A DNA stretch of 64,000 nt from SPCO01 sp964579825 (GTDB lineage: Bacteria > Chloroflexota > Limnocylindria > Limnocylindrales > CSP1-4): contig CAZOHT010000019.1 of NCBI GenBank assembly GCA_964579825.1, forward strand, positions 1 through 64,000, in the 5' to 3' direction. The notes beneath the pieces were generated by a model, which was not told the DNA's origin, ran no database searches, and saw only the letters and a list, made by a program, of their open reading frames with translations. The stretch's first letter is position 1. The number at the start of each line of letters is the position of its first letter. Both the position numbers and the translations under genes were made by a program. Positions 55,477 to 64,000 of this stretch are shown here, in pieces.

Positions 55477-56111
55477 GCGGGCGCCCGCGCATCGCGGTCG
55501 TCGACTACGGCGCCGGCAACCTCGTCAGCATCGAGCAGGCACTGACGTCGGTCGGGGCCGAGGTCCGCTTCGCGCGCGATGGCGACGCCCTGCTCGGGGC
55601 GGACGCCGTGATCGTCCCCGGCGTCGGCGCCGCCGGGTCCGCGATGGACCGGCTCGACGGCCAGGGCCTGACCGAGCCGCTCCGGGCCTGGCTGGCCGCG
55701 GATCGCCCGTTCCTCGGCATCTGCCTCGGGATGCAGCTGCTGTTCGAGTCGAGCGACGAAGACGGCGCGCGGACCCTCGGTGCACTCGCCGGCACGACCA
55801 CTCGTCTTCGCGAGGCGCCCACGCTACCCCATATCGGCTGGAACCAGGCGGTCCTGCGACGCTCGCACCCGCTGTTCGACGGTCTCGCCGACGGGACCGA
55901 TTTCTACTTCGTCCACTCGTATGCCGGCGAGCCGACCGCCGACGCTGCCGGCGCCCAGGAGCTGGTGGTCGCGGAGACGACCCACGGCGACACGTTCGTG
56001 TCCGCCGTGGCCCGCGGGGCCGTTCTTGGCGTGCAGTTCCACCCCGAGCGCAGTGGGGCCGACGGCCTGCGTCTGCTCGGCAACTTCGTCGATCTCGTCC
56101 GGGCCGCCTGA
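55473..56111 (+). CDS. hisH: Imidazole glycerol phosphate synthase, glutaminase subunit
   Basis: A 212-residue class I glutaminase that feeds ammonia to HisF. VVDYGAGNLVSIEQAL begins the protein. VPGVGAAG is the oxyanion region, the nucleophile Cys is in FLGICLGMQLLFE, and VQFHPERSG holds His and Glu. DFYFVHSY is also conserved. Its stop overlaps the hisF ATG by one base, suiting two subunits made in equal amounts. Confidence 0.95.
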   Translation: MSGRPRIAVVDYGAGNLVSIEQALTSVGAEVRFARDGDALLGADAVIVPGVGAAGSAMDRLDGQGLTEPLRAWLAADRPFLGICLGMQLLFESSDEDGARTLGALAGTTTRLREAPTLPHIGWNQAVLRRSHPLFDGLADGTDFYFVHSYAGEPTADAAGAQELVVAETTHGDTFVSAVARGAVLGVQFHPERSGADGLRLLGNFVDLVRAA

Positions 56112-56902
56112 TGCTGCGCCGACGGGTCATCCCGTGCCTCGACGTCGCCGACGGTCGTGTCGTGAAGGGCACGCGCTTCGTGGACCTCGTCGACGAGGGC
56201 GATCCCCCGGAGCTGGCCGCTCGCTACGCGGCCGAGGGTGCCGACGAGCTGGTCTTCCTCGATATCACCGCCGCGCCGGAGCGTCGTGGGACGCTACTCG
56301 ACGTCGTCGAGCGGACCGCGCGGCGCGCCTTCATCCCGTTGACCGTCGGCGGCGGCGTCCGGACCGTCGCGGACATGCGCGACGTGCTGCGGGCGGGCGC
56401 CGACAAGGTGTCGCTGAATACGGCAGCCGTCGCCGATCCGACGCTCATCAGCCGTTGCGCGGCCCGCTTCGGGCGCCAGGCCGTCGTCGTGGCCGTCGAC
56501 GCGCTCCGACGGCCCGCCCGGGACGGCCAGTCAGCCACGTGGGAGGTCGTCGTCAAGGGTGGCCGGGAGGCGACCGGACTCGATGTCCTCGGCTGGGTCG
56601 ACCGGGCGGTGGACCTTGGCGCGGGCGAGTTGCTGGTCACGGCCATCGATCGGGACGGCACCGGCGAAGGCTTCGACACCGAACTCCTCAAGGCGATCAC
56701 GTCGCGCGTACAGGTCCCGGTCATCGCGTCGGGCGGAGCCGCGGACCCGGAGGACTTCGTTCGAGCCGTCGCGGATGGAGGGGCGGATGCCGTGCTCGCC
56801 GCCTCGATCTTCCATCGCCGGACCCACGCCATCGCCGACGTCAAGGCGGCGATGGCGGCTGCAGGGTTGTCGGTCCGGCTGGTCCAGGAGACCGCGGCAT
56901 GA
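56111..56902 (+). CDS. hisF: Imidazole glycerol phosphate synthase, cyclase subunit
   Basis: A 263-residue TIM barrel. RRVIPCLDVADGRVVKGTRF carries the catalytic Asp, with LVFLDITAAPERR, LTVGGGVRTV, GADKVSLNTAAV and LVTAIDRDGTGEGFD (second catalytic Asp), then PVIASGGAADPEDF. Together with HisH it forms the imidazole ring and releases AICAR to purine synthesis. It overlaps the hisIE start (ATGA). Confidence 0.95.
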   Translation: MLRRRVIPCLDVADGRVVKGTRFVDLVDEGDPPELAARYAAEGADELVFLDITAAPERRGTLLDVVERTARRAFIPLTVGGGVRTVADMRDVLRAGADKVSLNTAAVADPTLISRCAARFGRQAVVVAVDALRRPARDGQSATWEVVVKGGREATGLDVLGWVDRAVDLGAGELLVTAIDRDGTGEGFDTELLKAITSRVQVPVIASGGAADPEDFVRAVADGGADAVLAASIFHRRTHAIADVKAAMAAAGLSVRLVQETAA

Positions 56903-57579
56903 CCGGACACCCGAGTGGTCGGCTCACCACGCCGGACGTCGCGTTCCCGGCCACGGGTCTGGTCCCGGCGATCGTCCAGGACCGGACGGATGGCCGCGTG
57001 CTGATGCTGGCGTGGGTGGATGCCGAGGCGCTCGCCGCCACGATCGAGACCGGCGAGGCGCACTTCCACTCGCGTTCTCGCGATCGCCTCTGGCGCAAGG
57101 GCGAGACCAGCGGCAACACGCTCCGGGTCGTTGACGTCGCGATCGACTGCGACGGCGATGCCCTCCTGCTCACGGTGGACCCGGCCGGCCCGACCTGCCA
57201 CCGCGACACCCGGAGCTGCTTCGATGCCGACGGAGCGCCCGGCGAACAGACCTCGCAAGGGTTCGCCTGGCTGGAGACGCTCTGGGCGACGATCGCGGAC
57301 CGTGCGGCGACTCGCCCCGCCGGCTCCTACACGACATCCCTGCTGGATGGCGGCGTGGACGCGACCGCTCGCAAGGTCGCCGAGGAAGCGACCGAGGTCC
57401 TGATCGCCGCCAAGGACGACGCGACCGCGCAGGTCACCGGCGCCGATCGGACGGAGACCCGCGCCGCGTTCAGCGGCGAGATGGCGGATCTCCTGTTCCA
57501 CACGCTGGTCCTGCTCGCGGAACGCGGCGCCAGCCCTGCCGAGGTCATCGCGACGCTCCAGCGACGCCACGCCGGCTGA
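56899..57579 (+). CDS. hisIE: Bifunctional phosphoribosyl-AMP cyclohydrolase/phosphoribosyl-ATP diphosphatase
   Basis: A 226-residue fusion. The HisI half has VLMLAWVDAEALAATIETGEAHFHSRSRDRLWRKGETSGN and metal-site cysteines in DCDGDALLLTVDPAGPTCHRDTRSC. The HisE half starts near residue 120 with FAWLETLWATI, then ARKVAEEATEVLIAAKDD and EMADLLFHTLVLL. It catalyses steps two and three. It is the last gene of the operon and meets the end of tyrS after three bases. Confidence 0.94.
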   Translation: MTGHPSGRLTTPDVAFPATGLVPAIVQDRTDGRVLMLAWVDAEALAATIETGEAHFHSRSRDRLWRKGETSGNTLRVVDVAIDCDGDALLLTVDPAGPTCHRDTRSCFDADGAPGEQTSQGFAWLETLWATIADRAATRPAGSYTTSLLDGGVDATARKVAEEATEVLIAAKDDATAQVTGADRTETRAAFSGEMADLLFHTLVLLAERGASPAEVIATLQRRHAG

Positions 57580-57582
57580 ACG

Positions 57583-58902
57583 TCAGGTCGCCCGGCGACC
57601 GATATCGCGCCGTCGCTTGCCGATGCGGACGTCCAGCCACTCCCCGGCGATGGGTTCCGGGACGAAGGTCGGGTCCGAGACGCGCTCCCCGTTGATCGTC
57701 ACGCCGCCGCCCGCGATCATCCGCCGCGCTTCGCCGCGTGACGCGAAGACCCCGGCCTCGGCGAGCAGGACCGCGGCCCCCTCCCCGACCGTCGCTGACG
57801 CGAACGTGAACCCGCCAGCCGACTCGAACAGCGACCGCAGCGCCTCCGGGTCGGTGATCGTCGTCGCCGAGAACTTCGCCTCGGAGTCCGCGATGGCCTG
57901 GTTCGCCGCCTCGACCCCATGCGTCCGGATCGTGATGTCGCGCGCGAGGGCGCGCTGGGCGGGCCGGCCCTCGGGGGCGGTGGCGGCCTCGGCCTCGAGC
58001 GACTCGATGGCCTCGCGCGGCAGCTCGGTGAACCAGCGCAGGTACGTCCCGACATCGCGGTCGTCCGTGTTCAGCCAGTACTGGTAGAACGCGTACGGCG
58101 ATGTCCTGGCCGGATCCAACCAGATCGACTCGCCACCCTCGCTCTTGCCGAACTTCGTCCCCGATGGCGACAGGAGCAGCTTGTAGGCCAACCCATGCGC
58201 GGGTTCGACGCCCTCGGCCGCCCCGCTCGTGCGTCGGATGAGCTCCAGGCCTGCGGTGATGTTGCCCCACTGGTCGGCCCCGCCCATCTGCAGCTCGACG
58301 CCCATCGTGCGGTGCAGATGTTCGAAGTCTCTGGCCTGGAGAAGCATGTAGCTGAACTCGGTGAACGACAGTCCGCGCTCCAGGCGCACCTGCACGGAGT
58401 CCTTGGCGAGCATGTACGGGACCGTGAAGTGCTTGCCGGTGTCGCGCAGGAACTCGATCAGGCTGATCTTGCCCAGCCAGTCCAGGTTGTCCACCATGAT
58501 CGCGCCGCCATCGGCCCGGGTCGGCGAGAAGTCCAGGAACCGTGCCAGTTGCCTGCCGATCGCGGCGACGTTCCCCGCGAGCGTCTCCCCGTCGAGCAGG
58601 TTGCGCTCCGACGATCGACCGGACGGATCGCCGATCATGCCCGTGCCCCCGCCGACGACCGCGACGGGTCGTCCGCCGAACCGCTGCAATCGCACGAGCC
58701 CGAAGATCGGCACGAGGTGACCGACGTGCAGCGAGTCCGCGGTCGGATCGAAGCCGATGTATCCGGCGATCGGGCGACCGGTGGCCAGGCGCGCCGGGAG
58801 CCCGGGCGTCGTCGCGTGCAGGATCCCACGCCACTCGAGTTCCGCAAGAAGCCCGGCCAGGCCCGCCGGATGACCCGTCGCGGCGTCCGACGTCACAGGC
58901 AC
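57583..58902 (-). CDS. tyrS: Tyrosyl-tRNA synthetase
   Basis: A 439-residue class I synthetase. YIGFDPTADSLHVGHLVP holds the HIGH-type motif (HVGH). SYMLLQARDFEHL and MGGADQWGNI form the tyrosine site. KMSKS appears as TKFGKSEGG. The C-terminus has an S4 RNA-binding domain (SRGEARRMIAGGGVTINGERV) and a basic tail. The layout is of the bacterial TyrRS type with the KFGKS loop. The start is GTG 58902; a clear Shine-Dalgarno site or -10 box was not seen. Confidence 0.95.
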   Translation of the reverse strand: MPVTSDAATGHPAGLAGLLAELEWRGILHATTPGLPARLATGRPIAGYIGFDPTADSLHVGHLVPIFGLVRLQRFGGRPVAVVGGGTGMIGDPSGRSSERNLLDGETLAGNVAAIGRQLARFLDFSPTRADGGAIMVDNLDWLGKISLIEFLRDTGKHFTVPYMLAKDSVQVRLERGLSFTEFSYMLLQARDFEHLHRTMGVELQMGGADQWGNITAGLELIRRTSGAAEGVEPAHGLAYKLLLSPSGTKFGKSEGGESIWLDPARTSPYAFYQYWLNTDDRDVGTYLRWFTELPREAIESLEAEAATAPEGRPAQRALARDITIRTHGVEAANQAIADSEAKFSATTITDPEALRSLFESAGGFTFASATVGEGAAVLLAEAGVFASRGEARRMIAGGGVTINGERVSDPTFVPEPIAGEWLDVRIGKRRRDIGRRAT

Positions 58903-58962
58903 CGCGACCGGGTCGTCTGGACTGGCCGGGGGGAGTCGGACCGACGTTTCACCACCCTATGC

Positions 58963-58968
58963 TATCGT
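58963..58968 (+). promoter_or_regulatory. -10-like box of PBP gene
   Basis: TATCGT stands 10 nt before ATG 58979; TATGCT lies just before it (58959-58964). No Shine-Dalgarno site is present. Confidence 0.4.
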
Positions 58969-58978
58969 GCGGCCACTC

Positions 58979-61657
58979 ATGCACACCAGCCTCGCGCGTC
59001 GCCAGCGCCACAGACGGGCGCTCCAGCGCCGCCCCAAGGCGGGTGGCTCGGCGCTCCGTCGAGTCGCGATCGCCGTCCCCATCATCCTGCTCGTCATGGT
59101 CGTCCTCACGGCCGGGACCGGACTGGTCTTTGCCGTGGGCACCTACAACCACTATGCGGCCGGCCTGCCCGACCCCAAGGACGCCCTGACGGACCTTGGG
59201 TTCGAACAGCAGACCATCATCTACGACAACACCGGCAAGCGCGAGCTGGCTCGTCTCGGGGCGCTCAAGCGCGAGGTCGTCACCTTCGACCAGATCCCCG
59301 GCGAGATGATCGATGCCACGACGGCGATCGAGGACAAGGACTTCTGGGAGAACGCCGGATTCGACCCGATCGGGATCGTGTCCGCCGGCCTGGACACGAT
59401 CGCTGGCCGGCCACGCGGTGCCAGCACGATCACCCAGCAGCTCGTGCGCGCCCGGCTGCTGCCGCCCGAGGCGTTCGAGGGCTCGACCTACGAGCGCAAG
59501 CTGCGCGAGATCATCCAGTCCATCCGGCTCACCGACGCCTACCCCGGGGAAGCGGGCAAGAAGGAGATCATCACCGCGTACCTGAACCAGAACTTCTACG
59601 GGAACTCGAGCTACGGCGTGAAGGCGGCCGCCAAGGGCTACTTCGGCAAGCCGCTCGCGGATCTGACCCTCGCCCAGTTCGCGATCCTCGCCGCGATCCC
59701 GCAGTCCCCGACCAAGTTCGACCTCATGAAGAACGCGGAAGAGGTCTGTCCGGAGCCCGTCGCCGAAGGTGACGAATGCCCGAACCTCCAGCTCATCGTG
59801 CCCGCGACGAGCGAGGTCGTCGTCCGCCGCGACTACATCCTCGACCTGATGAAGACTCGCAGCACGCTGACCGGCGAGAAGCACACCGCGGCAGAGTTCG
59901 ATGCCGCCAAGGACGAGATCGTCCAGCTGACGCCGCCACCGTCCATCAACTGGAAGGCACCCCACTTCGTGTGGCAGGTTCGCGAGGCCCTCGCCGATCT
60001 CCTCTGCCCGGCCGACCCGACCGATTGCCCGCAGGTGGACACCGGCGGCTACCGCGTCACGACGACCCTCGACTGGACGATGCAGCAGAAGGTCGAGAAG
60101 TGGGTCTACGCGGCGGCTCGCGCCCCCAACGCGAAGGACCCGCGCGCCGTGCTGCGGACCAGGAAGATCCCGTCCGGCGAGTGGAACTGGATCCTAGGGC
60201 TGCGCGGGCACAACATCAACAACGCGGCCGCCGGCGTCATCGACTACCGGACCGGCGACGTCCTTGCCTACGCAGGCAGCGCCAGCTACACGTCGAAAGG
60301 CAACAAGAAGTTCCAGCCCCAGTTCGACGTCCTGTCGGACGGGTGGCGCCAGCCAGGGTCGGCCATCAAGCCGATCAACTACCTCGTGGGGATCGACGAT
60401 CAGACCCTGACGGCGTCGACGATGTTCATGGACGTGTTCACCAACTTCGGGAACAACTTCACCCCGATCCAGGCCGACAAGGCCGAGCGCGGGCCGGTCC
60501 GCCTGAGGTCCGCCCTGCAGTTCTCCCTCAACGTGCCGGCCATCAAGGGCACGTTGATCGCCGGCCTGGATCACGTGTTCGAGCGCACCAAGGACTTCGG
60601 ACTCGAATACGAACCGACACGCGTGCCCGTCAAGTCGATGGGCATCGGCACGTTGGAGGTCCACCCGATCAGCCTGTTGGGCGCCTACGGCATGGTCGCG
60701 AACGGTGGCGTCCTGATGCCACGCACGATGATCACGTCCGTGGTCGACGCCGACGGCAAGTCGATCTACCCGCTGACAGCCGATCCGCCGGCCGGCAAGC
60801 GCGTCGTGAGCCGGCAGGCCGCCTACATCGTCACGGACATCCTGGCGGGCAACACGGAGGTCAAGGTCAACCCCTTCTGGGCCAAGCACGCGATCTACGA
60901 TGGCAAGACTCGTCGACCCGCCGCCTACAAGACGGGCACGACGAGCGACAACAAGGACGTGGCGGCGTACGGCTACCTCGCACCGCCCGCGGATCCCGAT
61001 GAGCCGGCCCTGGCGGTCGGCATCTGGATGGGCAACAGCGACAGCACGCCCAACGACGGGAAGCTCTCGCTCGACACGTCGGCTCCGCTCTGGTCGGCCA
61101 TCCTGACCGACATCAGCCGCGGGACCCCGATCGCCAAGTTCAAGGCCCCGCCCGGGCTCGAGACGGCCGAGGTGGACGCGTTCACCGGGCTCAAGCCCGG
61201 TCCGTTCACGACGAAGACGGTCAAGGAGCTGTTCATCAAGGGCACCGTCCCCACCCAGAAGGAGACGTCGCGGGTCTCGCTCCAGATCGACGCCGCGTCC
61301 GGCCTGCTCTGGCAGGAGGGTTGCGTCGGTCCGCAGGTCACCAAGGGCTTCATGAACCTCAATGAGGTCGAGGCGGGGTTCCCGGACTGGCAGAAGGCGA
61401 ACCGGAACTGGGCGGCGCGAGCTGCCCGCGGGGCCGGCGTTCGGGGCGGGTCCCTGGGCACGCGCACGGCGTACTTCTACGGCGACGGGTTCTACCCGTT
61501 CGGCCGCTCCTGGGGCGCCCCGTTCGCGCCGAAGGAGCCGTGTCCACTGGCGCCCGAGACGCCGCCGCCGTGCGACCCCCTCCTGCTCCCACCCGAGGCG
61601 ACGCCATGTCCGTCGGTGGAGCCCGAGCCCAGCGGCCCGATCATCCCGATCCCCTGA
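58979..61657 (+). CDS. Class A penicillin-binding protein (transglycosylase/transpeptidase)
   Basis: An 892-residue cell-wall synthase. One membrane helix (about 25-55) follows a basic start. The GT51 domain has AIEDKDFWENAGFDPIGI, GASTITQQLVRARLL and YERKLREIIQSIRLT. The transpeptidase has SxxK as QPGSAIKPINYL, SxN as QFSLNVPAIKG and KTG as AYKTGTTSDN. The C-terminus is a Pro-rich tail of about 60 residues. In the first GT51 motif the usual His (EDxxFxxH) is Asn. The ATG at 58979 or the in-frame GTG at 58967 may be the start. Confidence 0.92.
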   Translation: MHTSLARRQRHRRALQRRPKAGGSALRRVAIAVPIILLVMVVLTAGTGLVFAVGTYNHYAAGLPDPKDALTDLGFEQQTIIYDNTGKRELARLGALKREVVTFDQIPGEMIDATTAIEDKDFWENAGFDPIGIVSAGLDTIAGRPRGASTITQQLVRARLLPPEAFEGSTYERKLREIIQSIRLTDAYPGEAGKKEIITAYLNQNFYGNSSYGVKAAAKGYFGKPLADLTLAQFAILAAIPQSPTKFDLMKNAEEVCPEPVAEGDECPNLQLIVPATSEVVVRRDYILDLMKTRSTLTGEKHTAAEFDAAKDEIVQLTPPPSINWKAPHFVWQVREALADLLCPADPTDCPQVDTGGYRVTTTLDWTMQQKVEKWVYAAARAPNAKDPRAVLRTRKIPSGEWNWILGLRGHNINNAAAGVIDYRTGDVLAYAGSASYTSKGNKKFQPQFDVLSDGWRQPGSAIKPINYLVGIDDQTLTASTMFMDVFTNFGNNFTPIQADKAERGPVRLRSALQFSLNVPAIKGTLIAGLDHVFERTKDFGLEYEPTRVPVKSMGIGTLEVHPISLLGAYGMVANGGVLMPRTMITSVVDADGKSIYPLTADPPAGKRVVSRQAAYIVTDILAGNTEVKVNPFWAKHAIYDGKTRRPAAYKTGTTSDNKDVAAYGYLAPPADPDEPALAVGIWMGNSDSTPNDGKLSLDTSAPLWSAILTDISRGTPIAKFKAPPGLETAEVDAFTGLKPGPFTTKTVKELFIKGTVPTQKETSRVSLQIDAASGLLWQEGCVGPQVTKGFMNLNEVEAGFPDWQKANRNWAARAARGAGVRGGSLGTRTAYFYGDGFYPFGRSWGAPFAPKEPCPLAPETPPPCDPLLLPPEATPCPSVEPEPSGPIIPIP

Positions 61658-61672
61658 CCGACGCGGCTCGCG

Positions 61673-61695
61673 CGTCCGCCGGAGCCGGGCGGACG
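61673..61695. terminator. Hairpin between convergent PBP and mutS2
   Basis: CGTCCGCC and GGCGGACG form a perfect 8-bp stem with a 7-nt loop, between the PBP stop (61657) and the mutS2 stop (61697). Its position suggests termination for both genes, though no T-run is present. Confidence 0.55.
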
Positions 61696-61696
61696 A

Positions 61697-64000
61697 TCAG
61701 AACTCGACGATCGTCGCGCCGTCCCCGCCCTCCCCACGGTGGCCGGCCCGCACCGACGTCACCAGCGCGTTCGCGCCCGCCGTGCGCCTGACCGCGTCAC
61801 GCAGGGCGCCGGTCCCCTGCCCGTGGATGATGACGACCTTCGAGAGCCCGGCCAGGCTGGCCTCGTCCAGGTAGTGATCGAGGGCGTCGAGCGCGTCCTC
61901 GACCCGCGCTCCGCGCAGATCGAGTGACAGCGCCACGGCCCGACCTCGGTCGACGTCGACCGACGACTCCGGCCGGGTCTCGTCGTCCAGGGCGCCACCT
62001 CCGACAGCCGGGACGAGATCGTCGACGTCGATCATGACCCGGATGCCTCCAGCCTCGAGCGAGGCCCTTGTCCCGTCCCGCTCGAGCGCCACGATGCGGC
62101 CCTCCCAGCCGCCCGTCAGACTTCGGGCGCGCTCCCCGAGGCGCCAGGCATGCGGTGTCGGCGGCAGGGCGGGTACCGGCTCGGCATCCGGCGCCGGGAG
62201 TTCCGCGGCGACCCCCTCGGCGCCGGCCAGCGCGTCATCGACCGCCGGCACGGTCAGCGACTCGCGCTGGAGCGACTCACGGACGACCCGCACCTCGTCG
62301 CGCAGGCGGTCGAGGATCCGGTCCGCCTCCTTTCGCGCGTTCGTCACGATCTCGTCGTGCTCGCGTCGAGCGCGCCGGCGTTCCTCGGCCGCTTCGCGCA
62401 GCGCCTCGGCCGTCCGCAACTCCATCACGCGAGCCTTGTCGCGCGACGCGCTCGTCTCGCCCTCGGTCGCCTTGAGGGCGGTGAGGGTCTCTTCGAGCGA
62501 CCGCTGGGTGTCGGTCAGGCGCGACCGGGCGTCGGCCACGATCGCTTCGGGCAGGCCGAGACGCTCGGCGATGGCGAACGCCTGACTACCACCGGGCAGG
62601 CCGATCGTCAGGCGGTACGTCGGCGACAGGGTCTCCAGATCGAATTCGACCGCGGCATTGCGCGCACCGGCGGTCGTGTGGGCGTACGCCTTCAGCTCGG
62701 CATAGTGGGTCGTGGCCGCCACGAGCGCCCCAGCGTTGATGAAGTGGTCCAGGAGGGCCTGGGCCAGCGCCGAGCCCTCGGTCGGGTCCGTCCCGGCACC
62801 GAGCTCGTCGAGCAGCACGAGGGTCCCGGGGCCCGCCTCCTCGACGATCCGGGTGATCGAGCGCAGGTGGCCCGAGAACGTCGAGAGGGACTGGGCCACC
62901 GATTGCTCGTCGCCGATGTCGGCGAAGACATCACGCCAGATCGGCAGGCTGCTGCCGGGCGCGGCCGGCACGTGCAGGCCGGCCTGGTGCATGAGACTGA
63001 GGAGACCGAGCGTCCGGAGGGTGACGGTCTTGCCACCCGTGTTCGGGCCGGTCACGACGAGCGCGGTGTAGCCGTCGCCGAGTCGGATGTCGATGGGGAT
63101 CGCGCGGCCGGGCAGGCCCGGGTGGCGTGCCGACAGGAGCACCACCTCGTAGCGTTCCGACGTCCTGGCCCGGTCGGCGTCCATCTCGGTCGCGAGGGCC
63201 GCCTTGGCCGACCAGAAGTCGAACGCGGCGAGTGCGTCGAGGGTGTCGCGCAGCGCCTGGCCGTTGATCGCGACCAGGCCCGACAGCTCATCGAGGATCC
63301 GGGCGACCTCTTCCTGCTCGGCGACCTGGGCTTCCCGCCAGGCATTCCCAAGCTCCACGGCGACCAAGGGCTCGATGAACAGGGTCTGGCCGCTGCCCGA
63401 CGCGTCGTGGACGATGCCCTTGACCCGCGAGCGCGCCTCGGCCTTGACGGGGACCACGTAGCGCCCGTTGCGAAGCGTGACGATGGGGTCCTGCAAGACG
63501 CTCCCGAGTTCAGCGCCGACCAGGGAATCGAGACGTCGCCGGAGCCGGTCGTAGGCGACGCGGACCGCGGCGCGCAGGCCTCCCAGGCGGGGCGACGCGG
63601 TGTCCAGCATCTCCCCGGTCGGATCGAAGCTCCTGGCCAGCGTGGAGCGCAGCGCCGGCAACGCGTGGAGGTCGTGGCCGAGTGCGCGCAGCAGCGGCCG
63701 CCGGTCATCGGCGAGGACCGCGGCCAGGCGGGCGGTCGCGTCGAGGGTGTCGGCGAGCTCGAGGAAGTTCGACGGTTCCAGGCGCCCGCCCCGGACCGCG
63801 CGCTCGATCCAGGGGCCGATGTCGTGCGCACCACCGATCCCTGTCGTCGGCCGCTCCTGGAGCAGGCTCAGCGCCTGATCGGTCTCGTCGAGGGCACGGG
63901 CCACGACGACCGGGTCCGAAGCCGGCTCCAGGGTCTCGGCGAGGCGGCGCGATGGCGGGAACGCGGTGGCGGCGGCAAGCCGCGACCGGACGTCCGGGAA
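61697..64000 (-). CDS. mutS2: Endonuclease MutS2, 5' end outside window
   Basis: The visible 767 residues of MutS2, which suppresses homologous recombination and has been linked to splitting collided ribosomes. The reading frame stays open to the last base of the window, so the N-terminus is cut. Conserved parts are LRNGRYVVPVKAEARSRVKG, Walker A VTGPNTGGKTVTLRTLG, Walker B GTLVLLDELGAGTDPTEGS and AATTHYAELKAYA. A coiled-coil segment follows (about 500-570 of the visible part). The Smr nuclease domain ends the protein (SLDLRGARVEDAL, VVIIHGQGTGALRDAV). Confidence 0.95.
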   Translation of the reverse strand, partial: FPDVRSRLAAATAFPPSRRLAETLEPASDPVVVARALDETDQALSLLQERPTTGIGGAHDIGPWIERAVRGGRLEPSNFLELADTLDATARLAAVLADDRRPLLRALGHDLHALPALRSTLARSFDPTGEMLDTASPRLGGLRAAVRVAYDRLRRRLDSLVGAELGSVLQDPIVTLRNGRYVVPVKAEARSRVKGIVHDASGSGQTLFIEPLVAVELGNAWREAQVAEQEEVARILDELSGLVAINGQALRDTLDALAAFDFWSAKAALATEMDADRARTSERYEVVLLSARHPGLPGRAIPIDIRLGDGYTALVVTGPNTGGKTVTLRTLGLLSLMHQAGLHVPAAPGSSLPIWRDVFADIGDEQSVAQSLSTFSGHLRSITRIVEEAGPGTLVLLDELGAGTDPTEGSALAQALLDHFINAGALVAATTHYAELKAYAHTTAGARNAAVEFDLETLSPTYRLTIGLPGGSQAFAIAERLGLPEAIVADARSRLTDTQRSLEETLTALKATEGETSASRDKARVMELRTAEALREAAEERRRARREHDEIVTNARKEADRILDRLRDEVRVVRESLQRESLTVPAVDDALAGAEGVAAELPAPDAEPVPALPPTPHAWRLGERARSLTGGWEGRIVALERDGTRASLEAGGIRVMIDVDDLVPAVGGGALDDETRPESSVDVDRGRAVALSLDLRGARVEDALDALDHYLDEASLAGLSKVVIIHGQGTGALRDAVRRTAGANALVTSVRAGHRGEGGDGATIVEF

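Overview
This is about 64 kb of very GC-rich (roughly 70%) bacterial chromosome from a draft assembly: there are two runs of exactly 100 N (30673-30772 and 54894-54993). No rRNA, tRNA or replication origin was recognised. I favour a member of Chloroflexota, near the Limnocylindria type of small soil and freshwater lineages. The reasons are the RNase Y/YmdB pair, a TrpR-like YerC regulator leading a hisGDCBHF-IE operon, a MutS2, a deazaflavin-family oxidoreductase, and many genes that start directly behind a -10 box. A high-GC actinobacterium-like lineage is the main alternative. This placement is inference from gene content only.

Left part (1-30 kb): mostly single genes or pairs of enzymes and small proteins. 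They include a frameshifted FAD-linked oxidoreductase, a DRG-like TGS GTPase, several alpha/beta hydrolases, four VOC-fold proteins (one fused to a pterin dehydratase-like domain), an AAC(2')-I-like acetyltransferase, a GH13 glucan enzyme, an S9A prolyl oligopeptidase, an MFS exporter, a squalene-cyclase-like protein, a TetM-like ribosomal protection GTPase with an overlapping leader ORF, a cupin-adenylate cyclase fusion, an intact paralogue of the frameshifted flavoenzyme, and a VanZ-like protein. Between 24.5 and 25.76 kb lies an accessory scar holding a RHH/RelE-ParE toxin-antitoxin pair and a decayed restriction-modification remnant. After it come an SAH/MTA deaminase, a lipoprotein and an ABC exporter.

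Right part (31-64 kb): conserved housekeeping operons. miaB-miaA-hflX plus an unknown gene are joined by stop/start overlaps. rny-ymdB-PHP phosphatase looks like an RNA-turnover unit. A 57-codon gene precedes recA-recX. ruvB-tgt diverges from an Rrf2 regulator, and yebC-ruvC-ruvA diverges from an EF-G2-like GTPase. hisA diverges from yerC-hisG-hisD-hisC-hisB-hisH-hisF-hisIE, where the second N gap removes the end of hisC and the start of hisB. tyrS, a class A penicillin-binding protein and mutS2 (running off the right edge) finish the window.

The most general signal is regulatory. At about 17 start codons, mostly first genes of divergent units without a clear Shine-Dalgarno sequence, a TAnnnT hexamer sits 6-10 nt before the start. 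This predicts widespread leaderless mRNAs, while genes inside operons use stop/start overlaps (ATGA/GTGA) or ordinary Shine-Dalgarno sites. No wholly new multi-gene system is evident. The best candidates for new biology are the TetM-like leader arrangement, the YerC/his control region, the rny-ymdB-PHP unit and the unknown gene coupled to hflX.
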